The translations under genes and the position numbers were made by a program. This document shows positions 49,266-56,606 of a stretch of DNA of 64,000 bases, piece after piece. How positions within the stretch are numbered: position 1 is the first letter of the stretch; each line of letters opens with the position of its first letter. This DNA is from a virus, in IMG/VR virus record IMGVR_UViG_3300020122_000155, positions 1 through 64,000 of that record; one strand, given 5' to 3'. A model generated the notes under the pieces. That model had not been told where the DNA came from. It made no database searches and saw only the letters and a program-made list of their open reading frames with translations.

Positions 49266-49596
49266 CCGCCACGCATGGATAAAGCGAATCCGCAAGGGAG
49301 ATGTGCTGGAGTCTCGCTCCGGTCGCTTGCGAATCGTTCGCTCTGTTTCGCACAGCGTAATCCCCGGATACGACATTCGGACGACCGTCATTTTCACGAT
49401 CATGCGGTGCTCGTGGACGACTCGCTGCTACACGGTTTACACCGGCAACGATCTTGTCCAGATGGGATACAGGCCGGTCAAAGCCCGCGTCCGACTCGTA
49501 AAGCCGTTTGACAAGAAGATTGAGGCGGAGTTTAACCGCAAAGGGAATGCCAGCGAATGCGTGCTCCGCTGTTGCGACGTTGAAGGTATCGCGTGA
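49258..49596 (+). CDS. Hypothetical basic protein (112 aa)
   Basis: RIRKGDVLESRSGRLRIVRSV is like an Sh3/Tudor-type strand set; the middle has FTIMRCSWTTRCYTVYT. Cysteines near the end (CVLRCCDVE). Overlaps the DUF1643 gene by 8 bases. Unknown. Confidence 0.6.
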   Translation: MPDRHAWIKRIRKGDVLESRSGRLRIVRSVSHSVIPGYDIRTTVIFTIMRCSWTTRCYTVYTGNDLVQMGYRPVKARVRLVKPFDKKIEAEFNRKGNASECVLRCCDVEGIA

Positions 49597-49829
49597 AACG
49601 CGGCGAGAGAATCTGGACCTGCGAGGTTTGCGGCAAAGAGGCTCCGTGGGGTGATGGATGGCAGTCCTATGGGTCAATTCGCAATGACGAGGGCGGCTTG
49701 CCTCCAATTGTGGTTTGCTCGCTGGCTTGCCGCGACGATCAGAAAACCAAGCAGTTGATCGAGGAGTACTGCGTTGTCGAAGCCGCGATGAAGAAGGAAG
49801 GCTATTTCCGTCGAGGACCGTGCCGATGA
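49593..49829 (+). CDS. Zinc-binding small protein (78 aa)
   Basis: CEVCGKEAPWG at the N-terminus and CSLACRDD in the middle form two Cys pairs; the rest is helical. Coupled to the previous gene. Unknown role. Confidence 0.68.
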   Translation: MKRGERIWTCEVCGKEAPWGDGWQSYGSIRNDEGGLPPIVVCSLACRDDQKTKQLIEEYCVVEAAMKKEGYFRRGPCR

Positions 49830-49883
49830 ACTTTTCTCTTGCAAAGCTCAAGGAAGAGGGTTAGACTTTGAGGTATGACGTAG

Positions 49884-50300
49884 GTGCAAGGTTCGCCAAA
49901 CGAGCAGTACGTTTACATTTTTGTCCGCCAGGACATTTCCCTTCCTCAGCAGATCGTCCAATCCAACCACGCAACGCTTTCCTTTTCTTCCCATCATGGC
50001 GTGGAGGGAATCCCAAACATTGTTCTTATCGGAGTCCCCAACGTTGCCGCACTGAAAGAGGCGTGCGCGTTGCTGTCGGCCAACCAGATTCCGCACTGGA
50101 GTTGGACTGAGCCGGATTTCAACCTGGGATTCACAGCCATTTGCACAGCCGCGATTAGCGGATCGGAGCGCCTATGTCTGGCGCACTACCGCACGTGGAA
50201 ACCAGTTTTTCCCTCGTCAGCTAACTGCAAGCTGGCAGTCTCTAACACTGCTCATGCTGGGGCGGGTCCAGCCGAGGGAACCAATGCCGCTGTAGCTTAA
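49884..50300 (+). CDS. PTH2-like peptidyl-tRNA hydrolase-fold protein overlapping tRNA genes
   Basis: GTG start at 49884. YIFVRQDISLPQQIVQSNHA corresponds to the PTH2 N-terminal strand and helix with catalytic Lys/His-type positions (V-R-x-D...Q-x-x-H-A). NIVLIGVPNVAALKEACALL and WTEPDFNLGFTAICTAAISG complete the core fold. PTH2 releases peptides from stalled peptidyl-tRNAs. After about residue 108 the frame runs through the tRNA(CTA) gene and stops inside the next tRNA-like gene, so the last ~30 residues are encoded by tRNA sequence. Confidence 0.7.
   Translation: MQGSPNEQYVYIFVRQDISLPQQIVQSNHATLSFSSHHGVEGIPNIVLIGVPNVAALKEACALLSANQIPHWSWTEPDFNLGFTAICTAAISGSERLCLAHYRTWKPVFPSSANCKLAVSNTAHAGAGPAEGTNAAVA
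50210..50283 (+). tRNA. tRNA with anticodon CTA (amber-reading), CCA encoded
   Basis: Acceptor TCCCTCG/CGAGGGA (50210-50216, 50273-50279; 7/7), D stem AGCT/AGCT, anticodon stem GCAGT/ACTGC with loop CTCTAAC (anticodon CTA at 50242-50244, T33 and A37 present), 4-base variable loop, T stem GCTGG/CCAGC, discriminator A and CCA (50281-50283). D loop lacks GG and the T loop is GGCGGGT, not TTCRANT, so folding or charging may be atypical. It lies inside the 3' end of the PTH2-like frame. Confidence 0.78.
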
Positions 50301-50355
50301 AGCAGAGCGCTCGCGCAAGCGATAGATGGAGGGTCGCGTCCTTCCAGCGGCACCA
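50286..50355 (+). ncRNA. tRNA-like RNA I with truncated anticodon arm, CCA encoded
   Basis: Acceptor GCCGCTG/CAGCGGC (50286-50292, 50345-50351; 7/7), A73 and CCA. D stem GCTT/GAGC. The anticodon arm is a 4-bp stem TCGC/GCGA capped by GCAA (50311-50322), so no anticodon exists. Variable loop of 5; T arm GGAGG-GTCGCGT-CCTTC keeps C56, G57 and T60. A tRNA mimic 3 bases after the CTA tRNA. Confidence 0.78.
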
Positions 50356-50359
50356 GAAT

Positions 50360-50443
50360 GCTTCGGTAGCTTAAATGCTAGAGCGACCGGCGATCCTCAC
50401 GGGTTGTCGGTAGATGGTGGTGAAAGGCCATCCCGGAGCACCA
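50360..50443 (+). ncRNA. tRNA-like RNA II with extended anticodon hairpin, CCA encoded
   Basis: Acceptor GCTTCGG/CCGGAGC (50360-50366, 50433-50439; one wobble), A and CCA (50441-50443). D arm GCTT-AAATGCTA-GAGC. In place of an anticodon arm is a 10-bp hairpin CCGGCGATCC-TCAC-GGGTTGTCGG (50387-50410). T arm GGTGG-TGAAAGG-CCATC. Geometry is fully tRNA-like but without decoding capacity. A T run (50446-50453) follows. Confidence 0.75.
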
Positions 50444-50454
50444 TCATTTTTTTC

Positions 50455-50482
50455 TTGCAAATATTCTGGATCTGGTTATACT
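50455..50482 (+). promoter_or_regulatory. Promoter upstream of the Sm/Hfq-like gene
   Basis: TTGCAA (50455-50460), 16-base spacer ending TGGT, TATACT (50477-50482). It gives a 5' untranslated region of about 75 bases that holds the hairpin at 50510-50545. Confidence 0.6.
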
Positions 50483-50509
50483 TTTTACTATCCCGCAAGG
50501 ATAATTTTA

Positions 50510-50561
50510 GCGATAGCCGCCAGCCTTGATCTGGCGGCATATCGCCAGCCTATCAAGGAGG
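50510..50561 (+). promoter_or_regulatory. Hairpin whose loop can pair with the ribosome binding site
   Basis: GCGATAGCCGCCAG (50510-50523) pairs with CTGGCGGC-A-TATCGC (50531-50545, one bulged A). The loop CCTTGAT (50524-50530) is the exact complement of ATCAAGG (50552-50558), which overlaps the AGGAGG ribosome site (50556-50561). A pseudoknot would hide the site and allow autoregulation. Confidence 0.72.
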
Positions 50562-50565
50562 CTTT

Positions 50566-50835
50566 TTGAACCAGCCGCTAAGAGCGCCTTTAGCATCTCC
50601 ACCGCAGGCGCAACAAAAACCACCTGTCCCAATAAAGCCAAAGCCCAACGATCCCTTTCGAGAGCAGCTATCTCGTTTCAAGAAAAAGTTTGTTAGGGTC
50701 GTTACCACAGAGGGCAAATTTGAGGGTAAATTGATCTGCTTTGATTACGGATCTAAGGCCCTCGTGATCGAATCCGGCGACAGCCCGATACTGCTTTCCC
50801 ACTACCATTCCATCGTGATAATCGATGGCCAATAA
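50566..50835 (+). CDS. Sm/Hfq-like RNA chaperone
   Basis: 89 residues with a TTG start 4 bases after AGGAGG. A Pro/Gln-rich N-terminus precedes NDPFREQLSRFKKKFVRVVT, TEGKFEGKLICFDYGSKALV and a final strand (LLSHYHSIVIIDG), the helix plus five-strand order of the Sm fold. The end HYHSIVI resembles the Hfq Sm2 region (YKHAIST). Phage Hfq homologues could bind sRNAs or stabilise phage RNA. The next gene starts in the stop as TAATG. Confidence 0.75.
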   Translation: MNQPLRAPLASPPQAQQKPPVPIKPKPNDPFREQLSRFKKKFVRVVTTEGKFEGKLICFDYGSKALVIESGDSPILLSHYHSIVIIDGQ

Positions 50836-51653
50836 TGAAGCGGCCCTGGATGCAATTGTACACTAGGGACTGGCTCGACAGCACGGAATTGAGGCGCTGT
50901 TCACCATTGGCTCGCTCCGTTTTAACGGACCTAATGTGCATCGCCCATGAGGGCGTCCCTTATGGGCATTTGACCGACAAAATCGGTCCATTAACGGACG
51001 AGTTTATGTCTTCGCGGTGCGTCGTACCGCTTCCGACATTCAGAAAAGCAATTCTGGAACTGCAACAAGCAGAAAGACTTCACAAAGACGATAGCGGCGT
51101 CATGTTCATCAAGAGGATGGTCTTGGACGAGGACGTAAGGGTACGTAGGGCGGCTGGCGGCAAAGAAAGCATAGGCCACCCAAATACACACCCTCCAAAG
51201 ACAAAAGAAGGGTACCCTTCTTTTGGAAATGACTCACGCGGGCGCGCGCCCGCTGACTCTGAATCTGTAAGTGAAGGTTTTATAAAATCAGAAAATCAGG
51301 AAGCGAAAACGGAACTCGTTTTGGCGAACGAGATCGATATGGTTTTGTTCGAGGAGTTGCTCGGTCTTTTTGTGGCGCTCGGTCGCGGGTTGACCATCGG
51401 CGACAAGATGCGATGCCAGAACGAGTGGTTCGCGCTGCAATCCGCCGAGCGGAAATTGGCACACAAATTCGCGATGCAGAACCTCGCCGACTGGCAAAGC
51501 CGGGAAACCAGCAAAATTGCCCAACCGTGGAACTATTTGCGCGAGCGCCATTGGGAGCGGGCGGCTCCGAGGATACTTGAGCGCACCCGACCGCCGACAA
51601 AAGCGCAGGAAGCGCACGAGCGGGCAGCTAGGGCATTCAGGGAGGGCACGTGA
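50835..51653 (+). CDS. Replication-type winged-helix protein (DnaD-like)
   Basis: 272 residues. RPWMQLYTRDWLDSTELRRC and SPLARSVLTDLMCIAHEGVP form the winged-helix N-terminal domain used by phage replication initiators and loaders. The C-terminal part is helical with a Trp-rich end (NYLRERHWERAAPRIL). It precedes an AAA ATPase by a few genes, matching the origin protein plus loader arrangement. Confidence 0.72.
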   Translation: MKRPWMQLYTRDWLDSTELRRCSPLARSVLTDLMCIAHEGVPYGHLTDKIGPLTDEFMSSRCVVPLPTFRKAILELQQAERLHKDDSGVMFIKRMVLDEDVRVRRAAGGKESIGHPNTHPPKTKEGYPSFGNDSRGRAPADSESVSEGFIKSENQEAKTELVLANEIDMVLFEELLGLFVALGRGLTIGDKMRCQNEWFALQSAERKLAHKFAMQNLADWQSRETSKIAQPWNYLRERHWERAAPRILERTRPPTKAQEAHERAARAFREGT

Positions 51654-52168
51654 GAGACAAAATTATCGATGGCGTCCGGGCGATGAGTTGTATCCCGTAC
51701 TTCCCGCGCGATGAACATGCGCAGAGATCGATCATGGAGCAAGTTGCCCGGTTCGTGGATCGTCCAGAACGGATGGAATGGCTGACGGCGGCGGCGATTA
51801 GCGCTATGCGCGAGTGGAGCGGGGTCGCGGATTTGCGCGGCCTGTACTGTACGCGGTTCAAGCCAGCGGACGGGCATGAGGCTGACTGCCGATTGCCGGG
51901 ATTCACCGCCGACGACAACGAAGCTGCGTACATCGAAGCGAAAAGCCGAGAAACCGAGCGGAAGATGGTCGAATTTGGCGGCTTCGCGCACAGGCAAATC
52001 GAGGGGACCGTGATCGACGTTAGCGTGGCGATCAAGCCGATTGACCCTCCGCCGCGACCACGGAAAACCGTGAACCCGGTTACGATTCCGGCAACGCCAA
52101 AGCGCACGCCGGAGGAACATGAGGCCGAAGTGAAGCGGCTGGCGCAGGCGATAGGGATGGCGCTGTGA
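51650..52168 (+). CDS. Phage protein with conserved Cys/His-poor helical fold (172 aa)
   Basis: MRDKIIDGVRAMSCIPYFPR, then WLTAAAISAMREWSGVADLR and RGLYCTRFKPADG. Followed by a Pro-rich linker and helical end. Four-base overlap with the replication gene. Possibly a replication accessory; not recognised. Confidence 0.62.
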   Translation: MRDKIIDGVRAMSCIPYFPRDEHAQRSIMEQVARFVDRPERMEWLTAAAISAMREWSGVADLRGLYCTRFKPADGHEADCRLPGFTADDNEAAYIEAKSRETERKMVEFGGFAHRQIEGTVIDVSVAIKPIDPPPRPRKTVNPVTIPATPKRTPEEHEAEVKRLAQAIGMAL

Positions 52169-52389
52169 AAAAGCTGGCGTGTTTGCTCGGATTCCACGAC
52201 CACGAGATAACCAGAAAGTTCTTTTGGGGCAACGTTCATCGTGCGGAATTGCATTGCAAAAACTGTGGGAAACGGTTCGAGGGTATGGCCTGCGACGGGA
52301 TCAACGTTGGCTATGTCGTTGCGGCTCCTTGCCCGTCCGATATTTGGCTGGCGTATGATCAGGGGCATTTTCGGGACGGTGGCGCATGA
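52165..52389 (+). CDS. DUF1660-like zinc protein (74 aa)
   Basis: KKLACLLGFHDHEI followed by HCKNCGKRF matches the DUF1660 opening (K-L-x-C-L-L-G-F-H...C-x-x-C-G). The rest is short and acidic. Small phage protein of unknown role. Confidence 0.7.
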   Translation: MKKLACLLGFHDHEITRKFFWGNVHRAELHCKNCGKRFEGMACDGINVGYVVAAPCPSDIWLAYDQGHFRDGGA

Positions 52390-52691
52390 CGTTCACTGAA
52401 ACCGCAGCCGCCATGCGCCGATTGGCAGACGGCATCGACAAAATCGTGAAGCAACAAGGACACGACGCGGAAACAGGCAAGCCGAAGCCGATGCTCGACG
52501 GTGAAGCTGGAGTTGGCGGAGCGGCGCTGCTTTGCTACCTGCGGGATTGTGTGACGACGGCGGGACGTGATTCGTGGGACCGGCCAACGTTGCTGGTTTT
52601 GCTGGAGACGATCAGCCGGGATGCGGAGATTTTTCCTTGTGGCGTTGGTGCAACGATGTGGGCGGCGGAGGACGAAGATGCCGAAGTTTAA
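52386..52691 (+). CDS. Small acidic protein (101 aa)
   Basis: AMRRLADGIDKIVKQQGHDA and LLCYLRDCVTTAGRDSWDRP suggest an alpha/beta protein; acidic C-terminus. Overlaps neighbours by 4 and 14 bases. Unknown. Confidence 0.6.
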   Translation: MTFTETAAAMRRLADGIDKIVKQQGHDAETGKPKPMLDGEAGVGGAALLCYLRDCVTTAGRDSWDRPTLLVLLETISRDAEIFPCGVGATMWAAEDEDAEV

Positions 52692-52863
52692 GACTTGCAA
52701 AAACTGTGGATCGGCTGAGGATGTCGGAATCTTCGTTCGCAACTGTCCAGGATGCGGCGCGAAGTATGAGCCGGATGAATGCACCTGTGGCCTTCACCTT
52801 GGAGAAAAACTAAAGCCGTATGTGGTGCCGACGATGGAAGAGATTCTGCGGGAGAAAAAGTGA
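52678..52863 (+). CDS. Zinc-ribbon protein (61 aa)
   Basis: Start at 52678 (MPKFKTCKNCGSAED). CKNCGS...CPGCGAKY and CTCGLHLG give three Cys pairs. Stop overlaps the AAA ATPase GTG start. Possibly a replisome accessory. Confidence 0.65.
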   Translation: MPKFKTCKNCGSAEDVGIFVRNCPGCGAKYEPDECTCGLHLGEKLKPYVVPTMEEILREKK

Positions 52864-53837
52864 ACGAAGAACAAGAACTAGCCGGACTACTTGAGCAGCA
52901 CAATAATCAGCCGCCGCGACCGAGCAACGTCGAGCTAGCGTCATCGCCGCCGATGCGAACCGGAACCGATGTCGATTTCGCCCAGTGGCAGATTCTTTCG
53001 AACGGGAAGTATCGGCCAGGAGCAAAGACGCGAGAGAAGCTGCCTGCCGCCGTCTACCGCGCCGGTCAGGACGATTTCGGCCCGTTCCTGGAGCTAATCA
53101 GCCTTGTCTCTGACGACTTCGTAGAGCTTCCAGAACCGGCGCATATTCGCGTACTCGACGGCATTCGAAAGTTCTGGCGGTCGCGTGAGCGTTACGAAAA
53201 ACATGGCCTGTTGTATAAGCGCGGCGTGCTTTTGTGGGGACCTCCAGGAGCCGGGAAAACGGTGTGCATTCACCTGCTGATGGCGGAGATCGTCAACAAG
53301 CATGACGGCATTGTTCTGCTGGCTGACAATCCCGATTTGACGGTGGCCGTCCTGCGATTCTTCCGCCGCATCGAGCCGACGCGCCCGTTGATTGTTGTGT
53401 TCGAGGACGTGGACGAAACCGTGAACCGATTCGGCGAACACTCCCTGCTTGCGGTACTCGATGGAGAACACCAAACGTCGAACATCGTCTATCTGGCGTC
53501 AACCAATTACCCGGAGCGCCTTGGTGCGCGGATCGTCAACCGTCCTTCGCGCTTCGATGAACGAATCAAGATCGGTATGCCGTCGAGCGCAGCGCGGATG
53601 GGGTATCTCAAAAAAGCGATAGGGACCGGCGATGTGAATGTCGAAAAATGGTGCTTAGAGACGGACGGAATGAGTATCGCGCATCTTCGCGAGCTTGTGG
53701 TTGCGGTGCTCTGCTTGGAGCAGGATTATGAGACTGTTCTTGCTCGGCTGAAGGCGATGGAAATCATGCCAAAACCGGAGGATGGATTCAAACACGCGAA
53801 GTTTGGACTCGAAAACGCAATGCGTGGTTTACGATGA
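52860..53837 (+). CDS. AAA ATPase (phage loader/chaperone-like)
   Basis: 325 residues, GTG start at 52860 overlapping the previous stop. Walker A GPPGAGKT (about 127-134), Walker B LIVVFEDVDE (about 177-186) and an Arg finger region NRPSRFDERIKI. The N-terminal ~110 residues are an adaptor. This is the FtsH/RuvB-like AAA group used by phages as helicase loaders or protein remodellers; partners are not shown. Confidence 0.85.
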   Translation: MNEEQELAGLLEQHNNQPPRPSNVELASSPPMRTGTDVDFAQWQILSNGKYRPGAKTREKLPAAVYRAGQDDFGPFLELISLVSDDFVELPEPAHIRVLDGIRKFWRSRERYEKHGLLYKRGVLLWGPPGAGKTVCIHLLMAEIVNKHDGIVLLADNPDLTVAVLRFFRRIEPTRPLIVVFEDVDETVNRFGEHSLLAVLDGEHQTSNIVYLASTNYPERLGARIVNRPSRFDERIKIGMPSSAARMGYLKKAIGTGDVNVEKWCLETDGMSIAHLRELVVAVLCLEQDYETVLARLKAMEIMPKPEDGFKHAKFGLENAMRGLR

Positions 53838-55000
53838 ACGAAGCCGACTTGAAGATAATCGCCGAGCGCGAGGAGCGCGAAAAGACGCCGTGGATGTGGT
53901 GGCACTGGCAGAACCTCAACGACAAAAAGGGCGGCGGTCAAGGCTCTGGTTTGCGCCACGGTCGATGCTGGTGGCACTTCCGCACGAAGAGTCGCAGGCC
54001 AGGGCCAACAATCCAGTTCTCTTGGAATCTGTGGTCGCATTTTTGCGGCATCGGAGTTGACTGGGACGACGAGGATTTGACGTTCAGCGCCGCGTTCCCG
54101 CCGTTCGCGTTCTGGCTGTCGCTAAGCACAAATTTCGCGTGGATAGACAAGATCCTGCCGCACAAGGTTCTGTCGCCAAACTACCCGGACACCATCGTTG
54201 TCGATAAGCGCGAGATCGCGATAAAGATCCACAACGGCTGCGTCTGGATTCATCCATATTCGAAGTCGATGGAGTGGGTGAAGGCCGATCCGTGGTGGGT
54301 GCGTGGGGTCAGCTTCAGCATCAATCCGTTCGAAGCAAAACATCAGCGCCATGAAGTCCGGCGCGCCGATGGTTCTTGGGTGCCTTACGTCGGATCGTGG
54401 GAAGTTGGGCCGAGTCGCGGAGAGGGAATCGGCGGGCAGTTAGGTGGGAAGGAACCGGACGGACGCGAAGAGTTCAAGTATCCGTACACCTACGTTCGCA
54501 AAAACGGGGAGGTTCAGCAGCGAACGGCTACGGTGTTTGTTGACCGGCGTGCATGGCGTCCACGGTGCCTTCAGTGGACTTCGCTATTCGAGGATCAGCG
54601 CCAGTGCATCGACGTTTCCTTTGACGACGAAGTGGGCGAGCGCAGCGGATCGTGGAAGGGTGGCGCGGTCGGGTGCGGCTACGAGATGCTTCGCGGCGAG
54701 ACGGCGGAAGAGTGCTTACGGCGCATGGAGCGCGAGAGGAAATTCTTGATGCGGTACATCGTAATCTTTCAGCAGGTAGTCGGGAATTGGGAAATCTGCT
54801 ACTCGTGGGACGGCGAGAAGTTCACGAACTACATCGATGCGAGGAGCCACGGATTTGAAACGCGCGGTTCGGATGATTTCAATATCGGAGTTTTGAAAAA
54901 CGGACGCCTGATTTCATTTCGGTGGATGGATGAGGTTCTCGACTTTCCACTTTGCGAGATCGCGTTGCACATCGGACTGAAAGCGAACAAGGCAGCGTGA
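53834..55000 (+). CDS. Large Trp-rich phage protein (388 aa)
   Basis: WMWWHWQNLNDKKGGGQGSG and WWHFRTKSRRPGPTIQFSWN precede an acidic beta region and YTYVRKNGEVQQRT. The last ~80 residues (YIVIFQQVVGNWEICYSWDG to LCEIALHIG) look like an added domain. Abundant Trp and many charged loops suggest a carbohydrate- or nucleic-acid-binding phage protein of a widespread but uncharacterised type. Confidence 0.72.
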   Translation: MNEADLKIIAEREEREKTPWMWWHWQNLNDKKGGGQGSGLRHGRCWWHFRTKSRRPGPTIQFSWNLWSHFCGIGVDWDDEDLTFSAAFPPFAFWLSLSTNFAWIDKILPHKVLSPNYPDTIVVDKREIAIKIHNGCVWIHPYSKSMEWVKADPWWVRGVSFSINPFEAKHQRHEVRRADGSWVPYVGSWEVGPSRGEGIGGQLGGKEPDGREEFKYPYTYVRKNGEVQQRTATVFVDRRAWRPRCLQWTSLFEDQRQCIDVSFDDEVGERSGSWKGGAVGCGYEMLRGETAEECLRRMERERKFLMRYIVIFQQVVGNWEICYSWDGEKFTNYIDARSHGFETRGSDDFNIGVLKNGRLISFRWMDEVLDFPLCEIALHIGLKANKAA

Positions 55001-55239
55001 GATTCTTCGCCGACAACGCGGACTACAGGAGGGCCTTAGCTATGGTCGATAGATCGCACTCATTCCCGCCAAAAGACGCTCCGACCTGCATTTTGTGCGG
55101 AGACATTGGGCTCAACGACCACGCGGGAACATGGAAGTTTTGTCTCTGTGAAGCCGGTCAGGAACTACTCAAGGGCGATCCTGAAGCGGCGGCGCGCGCA
55201 CAAGAGAAGTTAGACAGACTGGAGGGTTTGGTGAGATGA
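54997..55239 (+). CDS. Zinc-binding small protein (80 aa)
   Basis: GTG start at 54997 overlapping the previous stop. CILCGDIGLND and FCLCEAGQEL give two Cys pairs, with a helical end. Unknown. Confidence 0.65.
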   Translation: MRFFADNADYRRALAMVDRSHSFPPKDAPTCILCGDIGLNDHAGTWKFCLCEAGQELLKGDPEAAARAQEKLDRLEGLVR

Positions 55240-55418
55240 CACAAGAAGCAGAAGTGGTTTTGATGATTCGTGGATCGATTTCGACGCTCGACCCGGAGAT
55301 GCAATCGCGCGTTCAGGACGCCTACAGCGCGATCATGCAATTGTCCGTGACGTATGGGCCTGAAGCGGCTGGCTTCGCAATCGCGCTGCGTGGCGCAGAA
55401 ATGGCGGCAGCGGAATGA
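55236..55418 (+). CDS. Helical protein (60 aa)
   Basis: MTQEAEVVLMIRGSISTLDP and a helix with AYSAIMQLSVTYGPEAAGFA. Coupled on both sides. Unknown. Confidence 0.6.
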   Translation: MTQEAEVVLMIRGSISTLDPEMQSRVQDAYSAIMQLSVTYGPEAAGFAIALRGAEMAAAE

Positions 55419-55879
55419 AGTGTCAGGTTGCTTGGAAGTTCACGCGAGATGCCAATTGGGACGCAAAAATTCCCGTTGAGGGATGCGGACAAACCGCCAC
55501 GCATCGGGCAATTTCAACGAACGGATCGGTGTTGAATATCGTGCAAGTCTGCGAGGAATGCGCGATGCTGGCTGCGCCACTGAAGTATAAAACTGACCAT
55601 TTTCAAGGCATGAAGGCCGGAGATCCGCTGTGGGCGATATTCCCGCCAATCCCTGATCCGACACGATATAGCTGGCGACCAATCGCCGAAATGCATGAAG
55701 ACTACGGGCCGTGCGTGGTGATCGACATTCGAGATCCCGGACGCCTAGCCATAGGCCACGTCTGCGACGTAGAGCGCGACTGGGAGGAGTGGGCGACCCA
55801 TTTCACGCGAATAACGCCGCTCAGCAATGAAGAGGGCGAAGCGATGCTGGCCGAGCTAGAGAAGGAAACTCCGGCATGA
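55415..55879 (+). CDS. Cys-containing protein (154 aa)
   Basis: MKCQVAWKFTRDANWDAKIP, CGQTATHRAIS, CEECAMLA indicate a zinc-stabilised N-terminal domain. The second half (GPCVVIDIRDPGRLAIGHV) looks like an OB or PilZ-type strand set. Unknown role. Confidence 0.62.
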   Translation: MKCQVAWKFTRDANWDAKIPVEGCGQTATHRAISTNGSVLNIVQVCEECAMLAAPLKYKTDHFQGMKAGDPLWAIFPPIPDPTRYSWRPIAEMHEDYGPCVVIDIRDPGRLAIGHVCDVERDWEEWATHFTRITPLSNEEGEAMLAELEKETPA

Positions 55880-56241
55880 ACGCCTTGCACGAATACACCA
55901 CCACCGAAGTCTCCGCCGCGATTGGCCTTACTCCGCGCCAACTCCAATGGCTCGACGAAAGATCCATCATCCAGCCGCGCCACATCGGGCACAAGCGCTA
56001 CTACTCGACGCAGGAGGTCCGCGAAGCACGGTTAGTCGCAGAGCTTCGGAAGAAGGGCCTTTCGCTGCAAAAGTGTCGTGGCATCGTCAAACAGGTGCGG
56101 AATCGGTTGACGCACCCGGACATGTACGTCGTGACGGACGGCAAAAACGCCTTCGTTGACACGGATTCAAAGCGCATTGTGAACATTTTCAAGGGCTCGA
56201 AGATCCCAATGCTGCTGGTTTTCTTGCCGGGGACCAAATGA
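55876..56241 (+). CDS. MerR-family regulator
   Basis: 121 residues. YTTTEVSAAIGLTPRQLQWLD and RHIGHKRYYSTQEVREARLV are the classical MerR HTH plus wing (T-x-x-E-V...R-Y-Y). LRKKGLSLQKCRGIVKQVRN extends the dimer helix. The effector domain is short. It may regulate neighbouring late or early genes. Confidence 0.82.
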   Translation: MNALHEYTTTEVSAAIGLTPRQLQWLDERSIIQPRHIGHKRYYSTQEVREARLVAELRKKGLSLQKCRGIVKQVRNRLTHPDMYVVTDGKNAFVDTDSKRIVNIFKGSKIPMLLVFLPGTK

Positions 56242-56606
56242 CGCCAGAACAGAAGGAAATTCAACGGCTGAGGAAGGGATGCCTAGCGGCCTATGTGCGC
56301 TCCGGGCATTTGGTGGGCACCGATGCAGAGTGGATGCTGGACAACTGGCTGGCGCTCGCGGAAGGGCGTATGCCGCCGCGTCCAGGTTGGCCCTTGGTAA
56401 GCCCCAAGGGTAGCATCCAGGCGCAAAATAACCTTTTGGACCGTCCGCGCCGAATCCCGAGCCGGGATGCTCGCGCGCGCCGCCGCCGCGAAATGCTGGA
56501 GAATAGCAGGTCAATCGTAAACAGAGACAATATGCGATCTTTTTGGGCGAGCTTATCGCCAGAGGATCGGGCGAGGGAAGTAAATCGGAGAGTGGGCAGG
56601 GCATGA
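56238..56606 (+). CDS. Basic helical protein (122 aa)
   Basis: MTPEQKEIQRLRKGCLAAYV and a DNREM-like end with RARRRREMLENSRS. Overlaps the ASCH-like gene. Unknown; possibly DNA binding. Confidence 0.62.
   Translation: MTPEQKEIQRLRKGCLAAYVRSGHLVGTDAEWMLDNWLALAEGRMPPRPGWPLVSPKGSIQAQNNLLDRPRRIPSRDARARRRREMLENSRSIVNRDNMRSFWASLSPEDRAREVNRRVGRA

Noticed and set aside
49826-49864. 12-codon frame between the zinc protein and PTH2-like gene
   Set aside because: Too short to support on sequence alone, although an ATGA overlap is present.
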